Shown here: piece by piece, positions 23,429 through 34,459 of the stretch
Numbering within the stretch: position 1 is the first letter of the stretch
Layout: every line of letters begins with the position of its first letter
DNA from: Tubulanus polymorphus
Lineage: Eukaryota > Nemertea > Palaeonemertea > Tubulaniformes > Tubulanidae
Assembly (NCBI RefSeq): GCF_964204645.1
Contig: NC_134029.1
Location: forward strand, 12,702,850-12,766,849
Direction: 5' to 3'
DNA: 64,000 nucleotides
Program-made: the position numbers and the translations under genes
The notes under the pieces: model-generated
Told to the model about the DNA's origin: nothing
Databases searched by the model: none
The model's input: the letters and a program-made list of their open reading frames with translations, nothing else

Positions 23429-24030
23429 AGAAATGTTCAAAATGTGAATTGAATAAGCCATTTACAGATTATTATAATCATAAAACTCAGAGAGATGGTA
23501 AGCAAAGTTATTGTAAAACTTGTAGTAAACTAAGTGACAAACAAAATTATAGAAATAATACTGAAACACGCAAAGATAAAAATAAGCAATGGAAAGAAAA
23601 TCATTTAGAACATATTAAAGTGTATAATAAAAATTATTATAAAGAAAAATATCATACAGATTTTAATTTTAAATTGAAACAATGTTTAAGAATTAGATTA
23701 ACACAATTATTCAACAAAGAAACGCATTCAGAAACACTATCTAATTTGTTGGGTTGTTCAGATGAATTTCTCAAATCATGGATAATATATCACTTTAATG
23801 ATGAAATGAATGAAAAAAACTATGGTGAATACTTTCATATTGATCACGTGTTGCCGATTTCTAAATGTGACATGAGTGATGAATACGATAAAAAACTAAT
23901 TTGGAATTGGAAAAATTTAAGACCTTTAGAAAAGAAGGAAAATATAATTAAATCTAATAAACTAGATTTACAGTTATATTTAGATCAACTGGATAACGCA
24001 AAGACATTTGTTGAATTATGGAATTCATGA
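23429..24030 (+). pseudogene. HNH endonuclease, 5'-truncated (copy A)
   Basis: Open from SKCELNKPF to the stop at 24,030, about 196 codons against 220 in Polinton C; roughly the first 20 codons are lost at the junction with the PolB fragment. The N-terminal Cys pairs (KCEL, YCKTCSK) form a zinc ribbon. The nuclease core is FHIDHVLPIS followed by NWKNLRPLEKKEN and SNK. All HNH residues are present. In Polintons this gene sits next to the right TIR; here it marks the inner end of the inverted right arm. Confidence 0.75.
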
Positions 24031-24955
24031 AAAACATGTTGAAGCTTAAGCGCTTAGAAAACCGGTTTCTCTCGATCTATGTTAAACTGCCTATATGCAA
24101 TTGTATTAGGTTAGCTGTAGGTTGTTTACAAAAAACATCTGCGGCAGTTATTTTCAGTTGAATGGGGGTGTACCTCATTTGAATATAGATCGAATGTGCT
24201 ATTTCAGTTGAAAAGGATTAATCAATTACATCACAAAGGAACATCTGTTGCTTAGACAGACAGTGCCTTGGTATATTGAGCGCAGTCGCATTACAACATC
24301 CGAACTGAACAGACGGAATACGTATATAGAACGTATAATATTTTTCTCTAGAAACACAATTAGGAATTTATAGTTATAAATGTAAGTACTGTTTTTGTTG
24401 TTATTAAGACGCCGGGAAACGTTAAACTTGTTTAAGTGTATTAATCTTATTTGAAAACTACAACTTCAAGTTAGTTTTATTCTACGCTAGATATTTATCT
24501 TTTAGATAACAAAATGCTACGCGTAACAAGAAGACCATTGCTATTTGAACCAAGAAAGTGAAGATAGGAGGATGTGGAATCATAAATTATGGATAGTTCA
24601 ACTCATTAAACTAGCAGTTTAGCCATACTGTATAGGCTTTCAATGCATTACGTTTGCCGGAATTTCAATTGCGTCATTCAGCTGTTGTTAATGTCACACA
24701 CAGTGACAGATGTTGTATTATACTTTATTGATTCCTGCATTCCACGTATACCTTACCGATCGGCTGCCGAGCGGCTTGGAATTTGGAAATCGATAATGAT
24801 TGTAGAATAAAATATATGTGTTTATGAAATAGTAATTCCACCAGTCGTTTCTTTGAATTTATTTTCAGTTTGAGGATTTATTATCAAGAATCCGAAATGA
24901 CTTATCTGGACAGTTATAATTACTGCTCCTAATAGATAAACAATAGAGATATCGA
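24031..24955. other. Insertion or unique segment, no gene seen
   Basis: About 900 bp absent from the same interval in Polintons B and C, where only about 250 bp separate the HNH gene from the next gene. It is less AT-rich than the surroundings. I see no terminal repeats, target duplication or conserved frame. From about 24,956 the sequence again matches the B/C intergenic region. Confidence 0.5.
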
Positions 24956-25228
24956 ATCCTTATTCAAATAAAAAGTATTAAAAATTACATATCTTCAACT
25001 AACCAGTGAATCCTATTATATTTTTAATATTTTCTTTTCAAAAGGAGAATACTTATATATTTTGAATAGATTCAAATAGAAATTCTTTAAATTCAAATAG
25101 CTAGTATCAGTAGTCAATACTAGAATTCTTTAACTTTAACTAGCTAGTATCATTTTATAATACTTATAAAAATTTTTTCTATTTTTTTTTTCTATTTTTT
25201 ATTTTTTTCGCTTTTTTCTCTAATATAA

Positions 25229-25824
25229 ATGTCAAAGAAATCGAATAAGAATAATACCGACATTGAAAAAACATTAGATGATTTGGGCATTAGTGATAAT
25301 AAGGATATTCCGACCAAAATTGAAAATAATATTAATTGTAATATTGATTATGAATACTACTTATATTGTAAGCACCATCTTGAATTACTAATTGCTAGCG
25401 GAAAGTGTAATCAATTTTCAACTAAGATCATTACTTTTCAAGACCTAGACTCTATGAAACCAGATAAAGTAATAAAATATTTTAAGATTTACGAAGAGTC
25501 AAGATTAGCCCGAATAAATGATTCTATTTCTGATGGTATTCAAAATTATGTAACCGGTTAATGTCAATTGATGATGAAAATAAATTACATACTGATTTGA
25601 AAAATGACTACTTAGTTATGACTGAATTACAAAAATGGGTCGGATATGCTTCATTCCAATTAGGATCGGTTATGACATTAATTTCTACTGGTGTCATAAC
25701 ATCTTCGAATATCAAGCCTATGGAATATAAATCAGGTAAGAACTAAACAGATGGCGCCGTACGACACCCAAACGGTGAAACAGAAAATGAATCAGAACAA
25801 AAATTAACTAAAATAAATGAGTGA
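25229..25824 (+). pseudogene. 194-aa conserved protein, frameshifted (copy A)
   Basis: Homologue of the protein at 61,445-62,029. It begins MSKKSNKN, with YYLYCKHHLELLIASGK intact, breaks near 25,540-25,560, and resumes with ELQKWVGYASFQLGSVMTLI. An in-frame stop follows GKN at 25,744, and the tail contains the GC-rich mini-insert at 25,753-25,776. The final codons overlap the start of the next gene, as in the other copies. Confidence 0.8.
25753..25776 (+). repeat. GC-rich palindromic mini-insert, copy 1
   Basis: About 24 bp starting GGCGCCGTACGACACCC in the tail of the 194-aa gene. In frame it would read GAVRHPNG. Polintons B and C have a shorter, only partly similar stretch here (DVLQPNS). 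Compare 43,783-43,806 and 61,288-61,311. Confidence 0.65.
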
Positions 25825-26176
25825 TGGCGTTAAGAAGAAGCCTAGATCCGAGAAACAAATTATATGGGCAAGAGAATTAGGTAAAAGATCTGCAGAATTA
25901 AAAAAAGCTAAGAAAAAGAGATTAACTGATATAAATGAATCACAGAAATTATCTGATATTGATTCAAATAATAATCCATCTGATTATTCTAATAGTGGAA
26001 GAAATAATGACTTATATATTACAATTGGATTAGTAACAGTTATTATATTCTCTTGTGTAATATATAAATCTAAATTCAAATCTGATGATAAAGATGATTC
26101 CAATGATAATAAACATATTATACCAGAAAATAAGTCAAATGATAAAATCATTGAAACTAAATCTAAATCATTATAA
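25817..26176 (+). CDS. 119-aa basic single-span protein (copy A)
   Basis: Intact homologue of the proteins at 43,921 and 61,069. The first 40 residues are strongly basic (KKKPRSEKQ, then WARELGKRSAELKKAKKK). One hydrophobic segment (LYITIGLVTVIIFSCVIY, about residues 69-86) follows, then an acidic, lysine-rich tail. The basic part could bind DNA inside a virion or face the cytoplasm of a membrane protein. The family is known from Polintons but its function is not. Confidence 0.75.
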   Translation: MSDGVKKKPRSEKQIIWARELGKRSAELKKAKKKRLTDINESQKLSDIDSNNNPSDYSNSGRNNDLYITIGLVTVIIFSCVIYKSKFKSDDKDDSNDNKHIIPENKSNDKIIETKSKSL

Positions 26177-26189
26177 ATGGATTAAAATA

Positions 26190-27283
26190 AGATAAAAAAA
26201 GAACAATATTTAAGAGAGTTATATTATAACCCAGAAAGTGAAGTATAATATTCTAGCGTTTCAGAATTATGGGATAAAATTAAATCCAATAAAGAAAATG
26301 GTGATATAAAATATAGTGAATTAAAATTATGGTTACAAAATCAACCAACATATCAAATCCAAAAGAAAATGGATAAAACTTATTTAACAAGAAAAGTTAT
26401 GGTTTCATATATCGATCAACAATGGCAAGCAGATTTAATTGACATGAAGAACTTAGAAGAATACAACAAAGGATATTTCTGGATATTAAATGTTATAGAT
26501 ATATTCAGTAGATACGCATGGTCAATTCCAATCAAAAATAAAACTGGTATAGAAGTTACAAATGCTTTTAAATCAATATTTAAAGAAGCTATTCCAGATA
26601 AGATACAATTTGATAAAAGGTAAGGAATTCTATAATAAACATTTAAAAAAACCATTATCTGATAACGATGAAGATTATTTTTCAACACACTCAGATAAAA
26701 AAGCATCTATTATAGAAAGATTTAATAAAACATTGTATCTAGAATGTGGAAATATTTTACTGCTAATGAAACATATAAATATATCGATGTATTAGATTAT
26801 TTAGTGAAAGGTTATAATAATTCTAAACATAGTTCTATAAATATGAAACCTATACAAGCTAGAAAGGAAGAAAATTCAGAAATAGTTTGGAATAATTTAT
26901 ATGGCGCATTTGTTACACATGATTTTGGAGAACCTAAATTTAAAATAGGAAAACATATTAGAACATCTAAATATAGAAAAACATTTTACAAAGGTTATAC
27001 TCCAAACTTTACCGAAGACATATTTAAGATTAAAAAGATAATATAAACTAAACCTTTTGTTTATAAATTAGAAGATTTAAAAGATGAAGAAATATTAGGT
27101 TATTTCTATGGACAAGAATCATCACTTGTACCAAACCCAGATGAAATAGAATACAAAATAGAAAAAGTATTGAAAACAAAAGCTCTTAAAGGAAAAAAGT
27201 ATTCTTTGTTGAAATATAAAGGGTATGATGATAAATTTAATGAATGGATTTTATCTAGTAAAATTAAAAGAATAAATGAATAA
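26190..27283 (+). pseudogene. Chromodomain integrase, broken (copy A)
   Basis: Homologue of the integrase at 59,947-61,065. The first catalytic Asp lies in WQADLIDM (about 26,430) and the Glu in IIERFNKT (about 26,710). A one-base change of frame just after the IQFD aspartate (about 26,617), another near 26,735 and a stop near 27,046 break the gene, and the start ATG is lost. The chromodomain-like end (YKIEKVLKTK, then YSLLKYKGYDDKFNEW) is readable at 27,150-27,260. Confidence 0.85.
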
Positions 27284-27755
27284 AGATTTATTTATATTTG
27301 AACCGCATAATATGTTAGTTACTGGAGTAACAAACTGTGGTAAAACACATTTCATATTAGACTTGTTAGAAACTATTTATAAGAATCATTTTGATAATAT
27401 AATATTATTCTGCCCCACTTATGAAATGAATAAAACATATAATAAAAAGTTTATTATATTAGATCCTAAAACAGTAAAAGAAAATTTAGATAATTGTATA
27501 AAAATAGCAATTGATATTTATAAAGGATCAAATACATTATTCATTATAGATGATTGTGCAAATTTACATGATTCAAAAGTGAGAGAAAGTGAGCTATGTT
27601 ATCTAGCTTTCTCTGGGAGACATTTTGGGATAACAACATGGGTTTTAAATCAAACATATAATTCAATTGTTAAAGACTTTAGGGAGAATATAAGATTTCT
27701 AGTTTTATTGATGGGTTTCGTCGACAGACGAACCCATCTATGGCATCGTCGTCAT

Positions 27756-27786
<31 letters not shown>

Positions 27787-29028
27787 CGTCTGTGGATGTT
27801 TCTTTATGACACGATTTAAGCTGTTTGTGTGGACCGACAATTCTGTAATTTCACACTGGTATTCTCTACTTGATGTAGATGGTGCAGCTTGGTTTATATT
27901 TGATTCCGATGGTTATAAGTGCTCTAATTTGGTTAAAAGATAATTAACGTTACTCGCTAGTTCAAGCCGCTGTATAGCGCGTTGCTACGACGACGCTCGA
28001 TCAACATACTGGTACTCGCTGTGTAATACTGAACACGTATATACCTGTAGATATTGATCGTACTAGCACCACTTTTAGATAGCGCGCGCGCTGATCGGTC
28101 TTAACACTTCTCGGAACTGCTGTGCTAAATGCTGAGAGGCCGAATCTATGCGCAATCATTTATTGGGCTCGTCACATTTGATAGTGAATGGATAAATAAC
28201 CGGTGTCAATGACGGTCGCTACTCCCCATCAGTATAACTCATCAGTATACGAAATAATTCTTTCGAGTTTTTTTGTTCAATCCCCGAAGTTGTTGTTACT
28301 ATGTTGACCTCGCCGTTTTATAAGCTTACCGATGATTCTTCTAGTATTTTCAGGGTCACAAGACATGACGAAGTCGCAAAGTTTTGTACAAATTTCACGA
28401 AACAAACAATTATTTAGGCGGCACCTGATCTATTGATTAATTATGATAAATAATGTTTATTTCATTAAAAATTTGTTTTATTCAAACACTACTTTCATCG
28501 CACATAGCGTGATCGGTAGGCCCTACTATTCTACGGTAGGCCATGGACTCTTTCATGTGGTAGGCCTATTACAAATGATACAATCCGCGTGTCCGTGAAT
28601 AAGTGACACGTGGTGGGGTGGGTTATGAGGAGCATCGAAACTAATCCGTCACAAATAATAGATAGAAAACAATACCTTAAGAGGTTAACTTTTATTAACA
28701 TCATTACCAAATCAAAACCTGCACATCCTATCATAAATAGAAATTCTAAGAATTTATTTCAAAGAATAATAAATTACGTCTAAATATTGGGATTCGAACT
28801 CGTAGCATCGATTCAGGTGCCTTTCCCAAAGCGGGTATCCCGCGGGGAAACCCATTACTATTTATATCGAGAATCGCCTTTTTGACAGCGAGTTCGGTGA
28901 ATGAAACAGAAACAATTACACAGAAACCCATCATGGAAAGTTTCTTTCTGGTTCTACAATAAAGATAGAAAATCTATGCAACAATCATTGGAAGAAAATC
29001 AAATTATACCTACTGAATTACATGAAAA
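27276..29028 (+). pseudogene. A32-like packaging ATPase, interrupted and truncated (copy A)
   Basis: Begins MNKDLFIFEP, overlapping the integrase stop by 8 bases as in copy B. Walker A (GVTNCGKTHF) and Walker B (TLFIIDDCA) are present. The frame is interrupted at 27,711 by a 1.24-kb hairpin-headed repeat. The next codons (FYNKDRKSMQQSLEEN) resume at about 28,956, and the gene is cut off at 29,028 after ELHE, losing about the last 25 residues. Confidence 0.85.
27712..28955 (+). mobile_element. Hairpin-headed dispersed repeat inserted in the ATPase gene
   Basis: Starts GATGGGTTTCGTCGACAGAC and immediately folds back (GACGAACCCATC), then a TCTG microsatellite at 27,755-27,790. Near the far end it has AGAAACCCATC, the complement of the start. 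The interrupted ATPase codons match on both sides with only about two T bases duplicated. A GAGTTCGAATCCC block on the minus strand near 28,790 resembles a tRNA B box. No protein recognised. Hairpin plus tetranucleotide head is the same plan as R1. Confidence 0.6.
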
Positions 29029-29029
29029 A

Positions 29030-29595
29030 TTGTCATTTATGTTATGATACGTTTAATTGTTAAATTGATTATAGAAACATTTTCATACTTGTAAAAATAA
29101 CATCATACTCCAAACAATAAAAATATGTGACTAAAAGTAGGACAAATAGTATTGGTTAGTTACATGGATGATGCATTTTTTTCCAAGAAAACTGGTACAG
29201 TAGATGAATCTGTTGAAATTGGGTCTAAAGAGTTGACTTCTGACTTAAAAAGTCTGATATTTCTGTGAATGTATGAACGACTCACATTTTGATCATGTAA
29301 TTAACTTGTAATTGATGAAGGACAAGTCCTATTATTTCTCATATCGTTGATGGAAAAATTGCCATATATGTTTAATTGTAAACTTAATTGTAAAAACATT
29401 ATCATACTTGTAAAAATATTATCAAACAATAAATATGCGCGAGTAAAAATAGCACAAAAAGTATCGGTTAGTTACATGGATGATGCATTTTTCCAAGAAA
29501 AACTAGTACAGTAGATGAATCTGATAAAATTGGGTCTAAAGACATTGACTTCTGACATAAAAAGCTGATGTATAAAGTCTTAAGTTTCATGAAAT
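29030..29595. repeat. 312-bp direct duplication
   Basis: Two diverged tandem copies: GTTAGTTACATGGATGATGC at about 29,155 and 29,467, with matching CATACTTGTAAAAATA and GAATCTG...GGGTCTAAAGA text. No coding frame is shared by both. Confidence 0.7.
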
Positions 29596-29599
29596 TAGG

Positions 29600-30056
29600 C
29601 AACTCGTATATTCACACATGGAACTTACTGTGATGTGAATTTATTTCCACACATGTAGTAGAAAATACGCATGCGAGTTCATTTTCTCATGTGTAGCTGG
29701 AAAAACTACATGTGTGGTTAGATTTTACTTGCATGGTGAAAGAATTCACAAAGTGTAAATTCAATTCCACATGTGTCGTTAGAAAATTCACATGTATGAA
29801 TTTAATTTCATATGTGTAGTTAGAAAATTCACATATGTGAATTCAATTTCACATGTGTAGTTAAAAAGTTCACATGTGTGGATTCAATTTCACATGTGTA
29901 GTTAAAAAATTCACACGTGTGAATTCGATTTCACACGTGTAGTTAAAAAGTTCACACGTGTGAATTCGATTTCACACGTGTAGTTTAAGAATTCACACAT
30001 GTAAACTCGATTTCACACGTGTTATTTCAAGATTCACACGTGTTTTTCCATTTTAC
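29600..30056. repeat. 41-bp palindrome-rich tandem repeat (about 10 units)
   Basis: Units of TTCACACGTGTGAATTCGAT plus a second TTCACACGTGT block and TAGTTAAAAAG, 41 bp in the best-conserved part. Each unit holds two near-palindromes, CACACGTGTG or CACATGTG, with an E-box-type CACGTG or CATGTG core. Units are degenerate towards both ends. Not CRISPR: there is no unique spacer. Confidence 0.8.
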
Positions 30057-30404
30057 ATGTGTGATTTTTTCGTAAGGGTATGCAAGTATATTTTCAGATC
30101 TTGTGTACATGAGTCAAACAAACCTATTGAGATTGACAGCCGAGATCAGTATGTTTTTAAGTTGAAGAGCTACGGATATCACTGGCAAATATCTTGTGAT
30201 ACTTATATTATTAACGATATACACCAACAGTTTATTATTGATAAACAGAAACACGCTGTCATTAGCAGAAGCACAGCTTTTACCGATTCGTCTGGCTTGT
30301 CTGTTCGTGCGCTTATCTGCAATTGTTCCAAAGGATTAAAAAACCAGTCATCTTTGAGAAACATCAGTGTCGAGTTGACAGGGGAATTATCGGATCGTTT
30401 TTAG
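30057..30404 (+). CDS. Possible exon, unrecognised 115-codon frame
   Basis: An open frame with ordinary codon use and balanced composition, unlike the repeats on both sides. It includes YGYHWQISCDTYIINDIHQQ and ALICNCSKGLK. An acceptor-like TATTTTCAG ends at 30,097. The frame runs up to the start of repeat R2-b. It may be an upstream exon of the cysteine-cluster gene whose next exon starts beyond R2-b at 32,812, but the two frames do not join simply if R2-b is removed. No homologue recognised. Confidence 0.35.
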   Translation: MCDFFVRVCKYIFRSCVHESNKPIEIDSRDQYVFKLKSYGYHWQISCDTYIINDIHQQFIIDKQKHAVISRSTAFTDSSGLSVRALICNCSKGLKNQSSLRNISVELTGELSDRF

Positions 30405-32806
30405 GCCAGCCGTAGGCTGAGCCTATTACTATACAAATGGAGCGAATTTAAATGACATGGTTTCCACACAAAATGCTCTTTTGCTTGCCAAGTGAGGGCA
30501 TATTCGAACAAATCACGTATTTAAGCGTAATCCATTCTCGGAATCGTAGCGAGCAGAATTTTGAAATAGGGTCTCATAAAAATGTTTTCTGCATTTTTCA
30601 CGAAAGTTAAATCGGGAAAATTCCAATTTTTATCAGCTAATCAGGAAGTTGTGTCTTCCCTGTGATTGGTTTATCTGAAAATATCAGCAGCTGTTCACGT
30701 GAATTATCGCGATTTCATTACTGGCGCTTTTGCGCATGACGTCATGTATCAACACGCGACAATACTTCCGCGTTCGCTACGTGTTCGCTGATTGGCCCAT
30801 TTACTGGGAAATTCAACAGAAGCCTAATGTGGTTTGTTACAAGCGCTGTGATTGGCCCGACCCGATTCTGGCATGGCTTTAGCTTAGTGGGTTCGAATCC
30901 CTTGACGCGTGAAGATGACGGATCCTATCAATATCTATTGAAACAAATAAGTTTCCCGGTTGGGCAGCCGCGGATATCTACCGGAAGTGTTCCGGTTCGA
31001 TATTTCGAGGTTTCTTTGAATTTTGGAGTGATATTGAAATCCGGTAAATACGGCAGCGGTAGATTGTGAAAACCCATTGCATGATATTTGTATTACTTAA
31101 TCCACGAAAAGCGTCGGGGCCGCGCCAGGAGTTTTCGTGATTCAAGTAGCGCAATAGCCTACTTCTTCGTGTTCGTCCACCTCAATTTTCATTCCGCCGA
31201 TCTCTGACACGGCTCTGTCCCCGTCGGCGCTGTGATTGCACTTTCGTACCACCAAAATTTTTTATTTCTATATCAGGGAGGTCTGGAGAATAAAAAAGTC
31301 AAAATTTGGATATCACATAGGCCTGATTTCATCGAATAAGTCGACCATGGTCGTTACGTTTCCGTACTTATTACCACCTAAAACCGTCTGAACAATTTTG
31401 TCACAACCAACATTTCTTTTTCAGAAATCAGGTGTCCACGTGAACCCGCGGTATCGTCTACTGTTTTACTTCCGGGTTTTATTTTAAGATTTAAAATTGT
31501 ATTTCAAGATCGATTTCTATGAAATCTTTAGTTGATTTGGTGTTTGGGAGGAATTTTTATTTGCTCTACAGAAAATTCATCCTTGACAATTGCGCAAGGT
31601 TCGCGAAAAAAATGGTTTTACCAAATCGGGTGTATGACCTTGATATGCTAATTAGCCATGTGCCCATATTGCAAATTCAATCAAATTTTATTCTGCCAAA
31701 AAATGTTAAATACAATTCGCTTTCCGAGAGTTAATGGTATGCTGCATGGAACAAAGTTGTTTTGAGATGGGTCTTGAAGCTATTGAGGTCGAGAGATAAC
31801 CATCTAGATAGTTCGTGAGAGTTCCAAAGTTTTGAAGAGGCTTCAAGGTAATGTCTTGATATTTGGTTTATACGTGTATCTACCCTAGTCACATCTTCAG
31901 GCCAAAAACTGGCCCTGTCAGATTCAAGATGGCCGACTGGCAGCCATTGTTGTTCTCCAAAATCAGCACTTTTTACACATTTTTGAAGTTTTCGAGGGAA
32001 ATTTTGAAGACACTTTTATCAATAACCTTGATAATTCGTATATATTTGTTTCCCCCGTGGGCCCATCGGCATGAGAAAAATTGGGTCGATCGGACTCAAG
32101 ATGGCTCAAGATGGCTGTACTGTGACCTTTTTTGTTCCCAAAAATGTCAATTTTGGCCTGAATTCTGAGTACTGTAGCTTTCTAATGGTGTGCCATGTTT
32201 CATTGCAATTTGTAGTGGGTATTCTTTGGAAAGGGATCTTTTATATCCGAGAGGGTATTTTTGACCAGGCAATTACGACGCACTTGGCGGCCATTTTGGA
32301 GTCATCAGTACTCAATCGTAGGTGGAAAAAAGTTTTTCCACATCATAATTGATACTTAAGCATATTTTGCTACTATAATCAATTGAAAAGTTGTAGCTCA
32401 TGACGTTCTATGATCGAGGTGAGTTTCAAGCTCATTGGTTTTTGTTTATGGCCACCAGGGGGCGTTGAACAATACAATAACTTAGTATTTCTATATTACA
32501 TTCGTACCTATGCATATTTTGCTACCACAATCAATTGGAAAGTTGTAGCTCATGACATGGACTATGATCTTGGTGAGTTTCAAGCTCATTGGTTTTTGTA
32601 TATGGCCACCAGGGGGCGTTGAACAATACAATAACTTCGTATTTCTATATTACATTCGTTCCTGCTGTCTGTGTTAACACACGATTTTACTATGTAAATG
32701 ATATTGAGCAGGGAGTGTATATTGATAAATATAACCAACAGATTACATCATTTATAAAAAGCAAATCTGACAGGCTGGCCATTGTGCCCCTTGGGGCTCT
32801 TGTTTA
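30405..32806 (+). repeat. Dispersed repeat R2, copy b, with nested R1
   Basis: Starts GCCAGCCGTAGGCTGAGCC and ends GCCCCTTGGGGCTCTTGTTT at about 32,803. TTTAG is found just before the start (30,400-30,404) and just after the end (32,807-32,811), a candidate 5-bp target duplication. Compared with R2-a it holds an extra roughly 700 bp (30,720-31,420), which includes a GGGTTCGAATCCC B-box-like block at 30,889, and an R1 copy from about 31,790. No conserved protein. Confidence 0.55.
31790..32655 (+). mobile_element. R1 copy e, nested in R2-b
   Basis: Matches R1-a from TTTTGAAGAGGCTTCAAGG through CAAGATGGCCGACTGGCAGC and the CAATTGGAAAGTTGTAGC units to two GGGGGCGTTGAACAATAC landmarks 154 bp apart (about 32,460 and 32,614). 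Both terminal regions are missing. Open frames here recur in every R1 copy with different breaks and are not genes. Confidence 0.6.
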
Positions 32807-32811
32807 TTTAG

Positions 32812-34263
32812 ACAAATCTCTAATTACTGTGATCATTGCTATGCGGTACATAGGCTATATCCCGATTGTCATGTCAAATCAGATGCAGAGGAAGAAATAA
32901 GTATTCATTGCTTGTCAAGCAAACGATTGGTTGTGTTTGTTGTTCTATCCGAAAGCAACGCTGTTATTGTATGGAACAATATGGTGAAACATTTTGTATG
33001 TCAAAAATGTAAATATAACCGAAATTGTGAACATATTACAAGGTTTAAGGATTGGTGTGGTGAAAATGGAAATGATTTTCCTGTGGCTGAAGTTATGGAG
33101 GCAGTCAGCATCACACCAGTAGCAGTGAATACTATTTCAAAGAATTCAATAAGATATCCGCTATCTACACTGCAACAAGAAGTTTTAAGGCATCGGCTTA
33201 TTGGAAAACCTCTTCCTGCCAAACTAGTGCCATCGCATGATGGTGAATGTAAGCATGGTAACATGTGGGATACTAGAGATCCTGTTTTGTTAGATTGGTT
33301 TTGTCAAGAACCTGTTATGATACACACTGAGAATGGGCCAACGAACCAAACATATGAAAATGGGAATATAGTAAACATTAAAGGTAAATGTTGCTATTCA
33401 TGAATAATATCAGCTGGTCATGGTGCTAGTTGTTTCTAACTTTAGCTGACCATATTATGTTAAGCGCTCTGAGCAGTTACTTGTAAACTGGATATTATGC
33501 TACACTTATTGTTATTATTATTATGCAATGTAACGTAAATTAAAAAGGTCAGTTTTCATTAGTAGGTTTCAATTATTATTTGAATTTTTTGCAGCTTATT
33601 ACAGACCTAATATTGACTGTAACTGCGAATGCAAGCTGTACTATGATGATTCTGATGATATGCTCCTCAACATAAATAACTGTGATATTGTGGATTATCG
33701 TATGCTTTTTAAGTACTTGCATCTGATGATTGAAGGGAGGAATCCCCTTTCAACTTTTTATAGGTAAATATACAGTTTATTCGACAAAAATTATAATTAT
33801 GATTTTTGTTTCCTAAGGAAGTTAAGGGAGCGTTCAAATAGTATGTACGATCAGTTCTATCATTTTTTAACCCCGCCAACTGTTTTCTTGATGAATTTTT
33901 TAAGGCAAGGCTTAAGGCATATGGGAAATATTTAGGATGAGGTTATTATATTTTTTAGGGCCATGACACGTAGTAATATGGTCACTTTAAATGTTGACAG
34001 TACACCACTTCATGTAATACAGAGAGCATGGAATGCATTTATGAGGTAAATAATATTCAATATTTGAAATTATTCCATCTCATGTTTTATGAATTGATAA
34101 ATATATTCATATATTGTAGATTACTTGATATCCAATGGAGGGAGGATTTCTGGTGTCCAATCTGCAGAGAAAATCCTGATGTGCTGGTTTGTGATGGAAT
34201 AGACTTGGGATTTCGTAAAGATTTGGGAAATATGGCAAGAGTTCAAGAACAAGATTCTGCAGT
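32812..34263 (+). CDS. Spliced cysteine-cluster (KDZ/CxC-like) gene, broken by Polinton B
   Basis: Four segments join in one uninterrupted frame across three GT...AG introns: 32,812-33,383, 33,595-33,763, 33,959-34,045 and 34,120-34,263. Donors are GGTAAA-like and acceptors TTGCAG, TTTTAG and TTGTAG. The product has Cys/His clusters (NYCDHCYAVHRLYPDC, FVCQKCKYNRNCEHI), a CNCECKLYYDD segment and WCPICRENPDVLVCDG. The last type is what I know from CxC cysteine-cluster proteins linked to KDZ transposases and related animal proteins; zinc binding is inferred. The last exon runs straight into the Polinton B end at 34,264, truncating the frame. Whether this is a host gene or part of an older KDZ element cannot be told from here, and the true start is not visible. 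Confidence 0.6.
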
Positions 34264-34457
34264 AGTAATAGGGGTTTAGTTGTTTCATACCAAAGGTCGA
34301 GAGGTCGAGAAATTTTCCAAATGTGAAAATAACAATAATTTCTACTTGAATTAGTCGCGTACACTCCTAATTCAAGTAGAAATTATTGTTATTTTCACAT
34401 TTGGAAAATTTATCAACCTCTCAACCTTTGATATGAAACAACTAAACCCCTATTACT
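34264..34457. repeat. Terminal palindrome of Polinton B, left
   Basis: A 194-bp imperfect palindrome starting AGTAATAGGGGTTTAG and ending with its complement CTAAACCCCTATTACT. The arms are interrupted by transition-type mismatches and meet around AGTCGCGTACACTCC. The inner arm reappears in the right TIR at 63,920. Such a structure can form a hairpin at the end of linear DNA. Confidence 0.85.
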
Positions 34458-34459
34458 CT

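Larger units (their letters stand above)
11145..29028. mobile_element. Polinton/Maverick copy A, decayed, arms inside-out
   Basis: Contains homologues of nearly every gene of Polinton C but rearranged. The left arm (zinc-finger gene back to PolB) lies on the minus strand at 11,145-22,400. The right arm (HNH to ATPase) lies on the plus strand at 23,429-29,028. In an intact element the zinc-finger and ATPase genes meet in the middle; here they are the outer ends, and the PolB and HNH ends meet in the middle. Both outer ends are truncated, no TIR survives, and most genes carry stops or frameshifts. Two foreign insertions lie inside, so this is the oldest copy in the window. Confidence 0.85.

Noticed and set aside
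30880-30905. tRNA gene from the GGGTTCGAATCCC block (and minus strand near 28,790)
   Set aside because: Only a B box is convincing. No cloverleaf with acceptor and anticodon stems can be drawn, so at most a tRNA-derived repeat piece.
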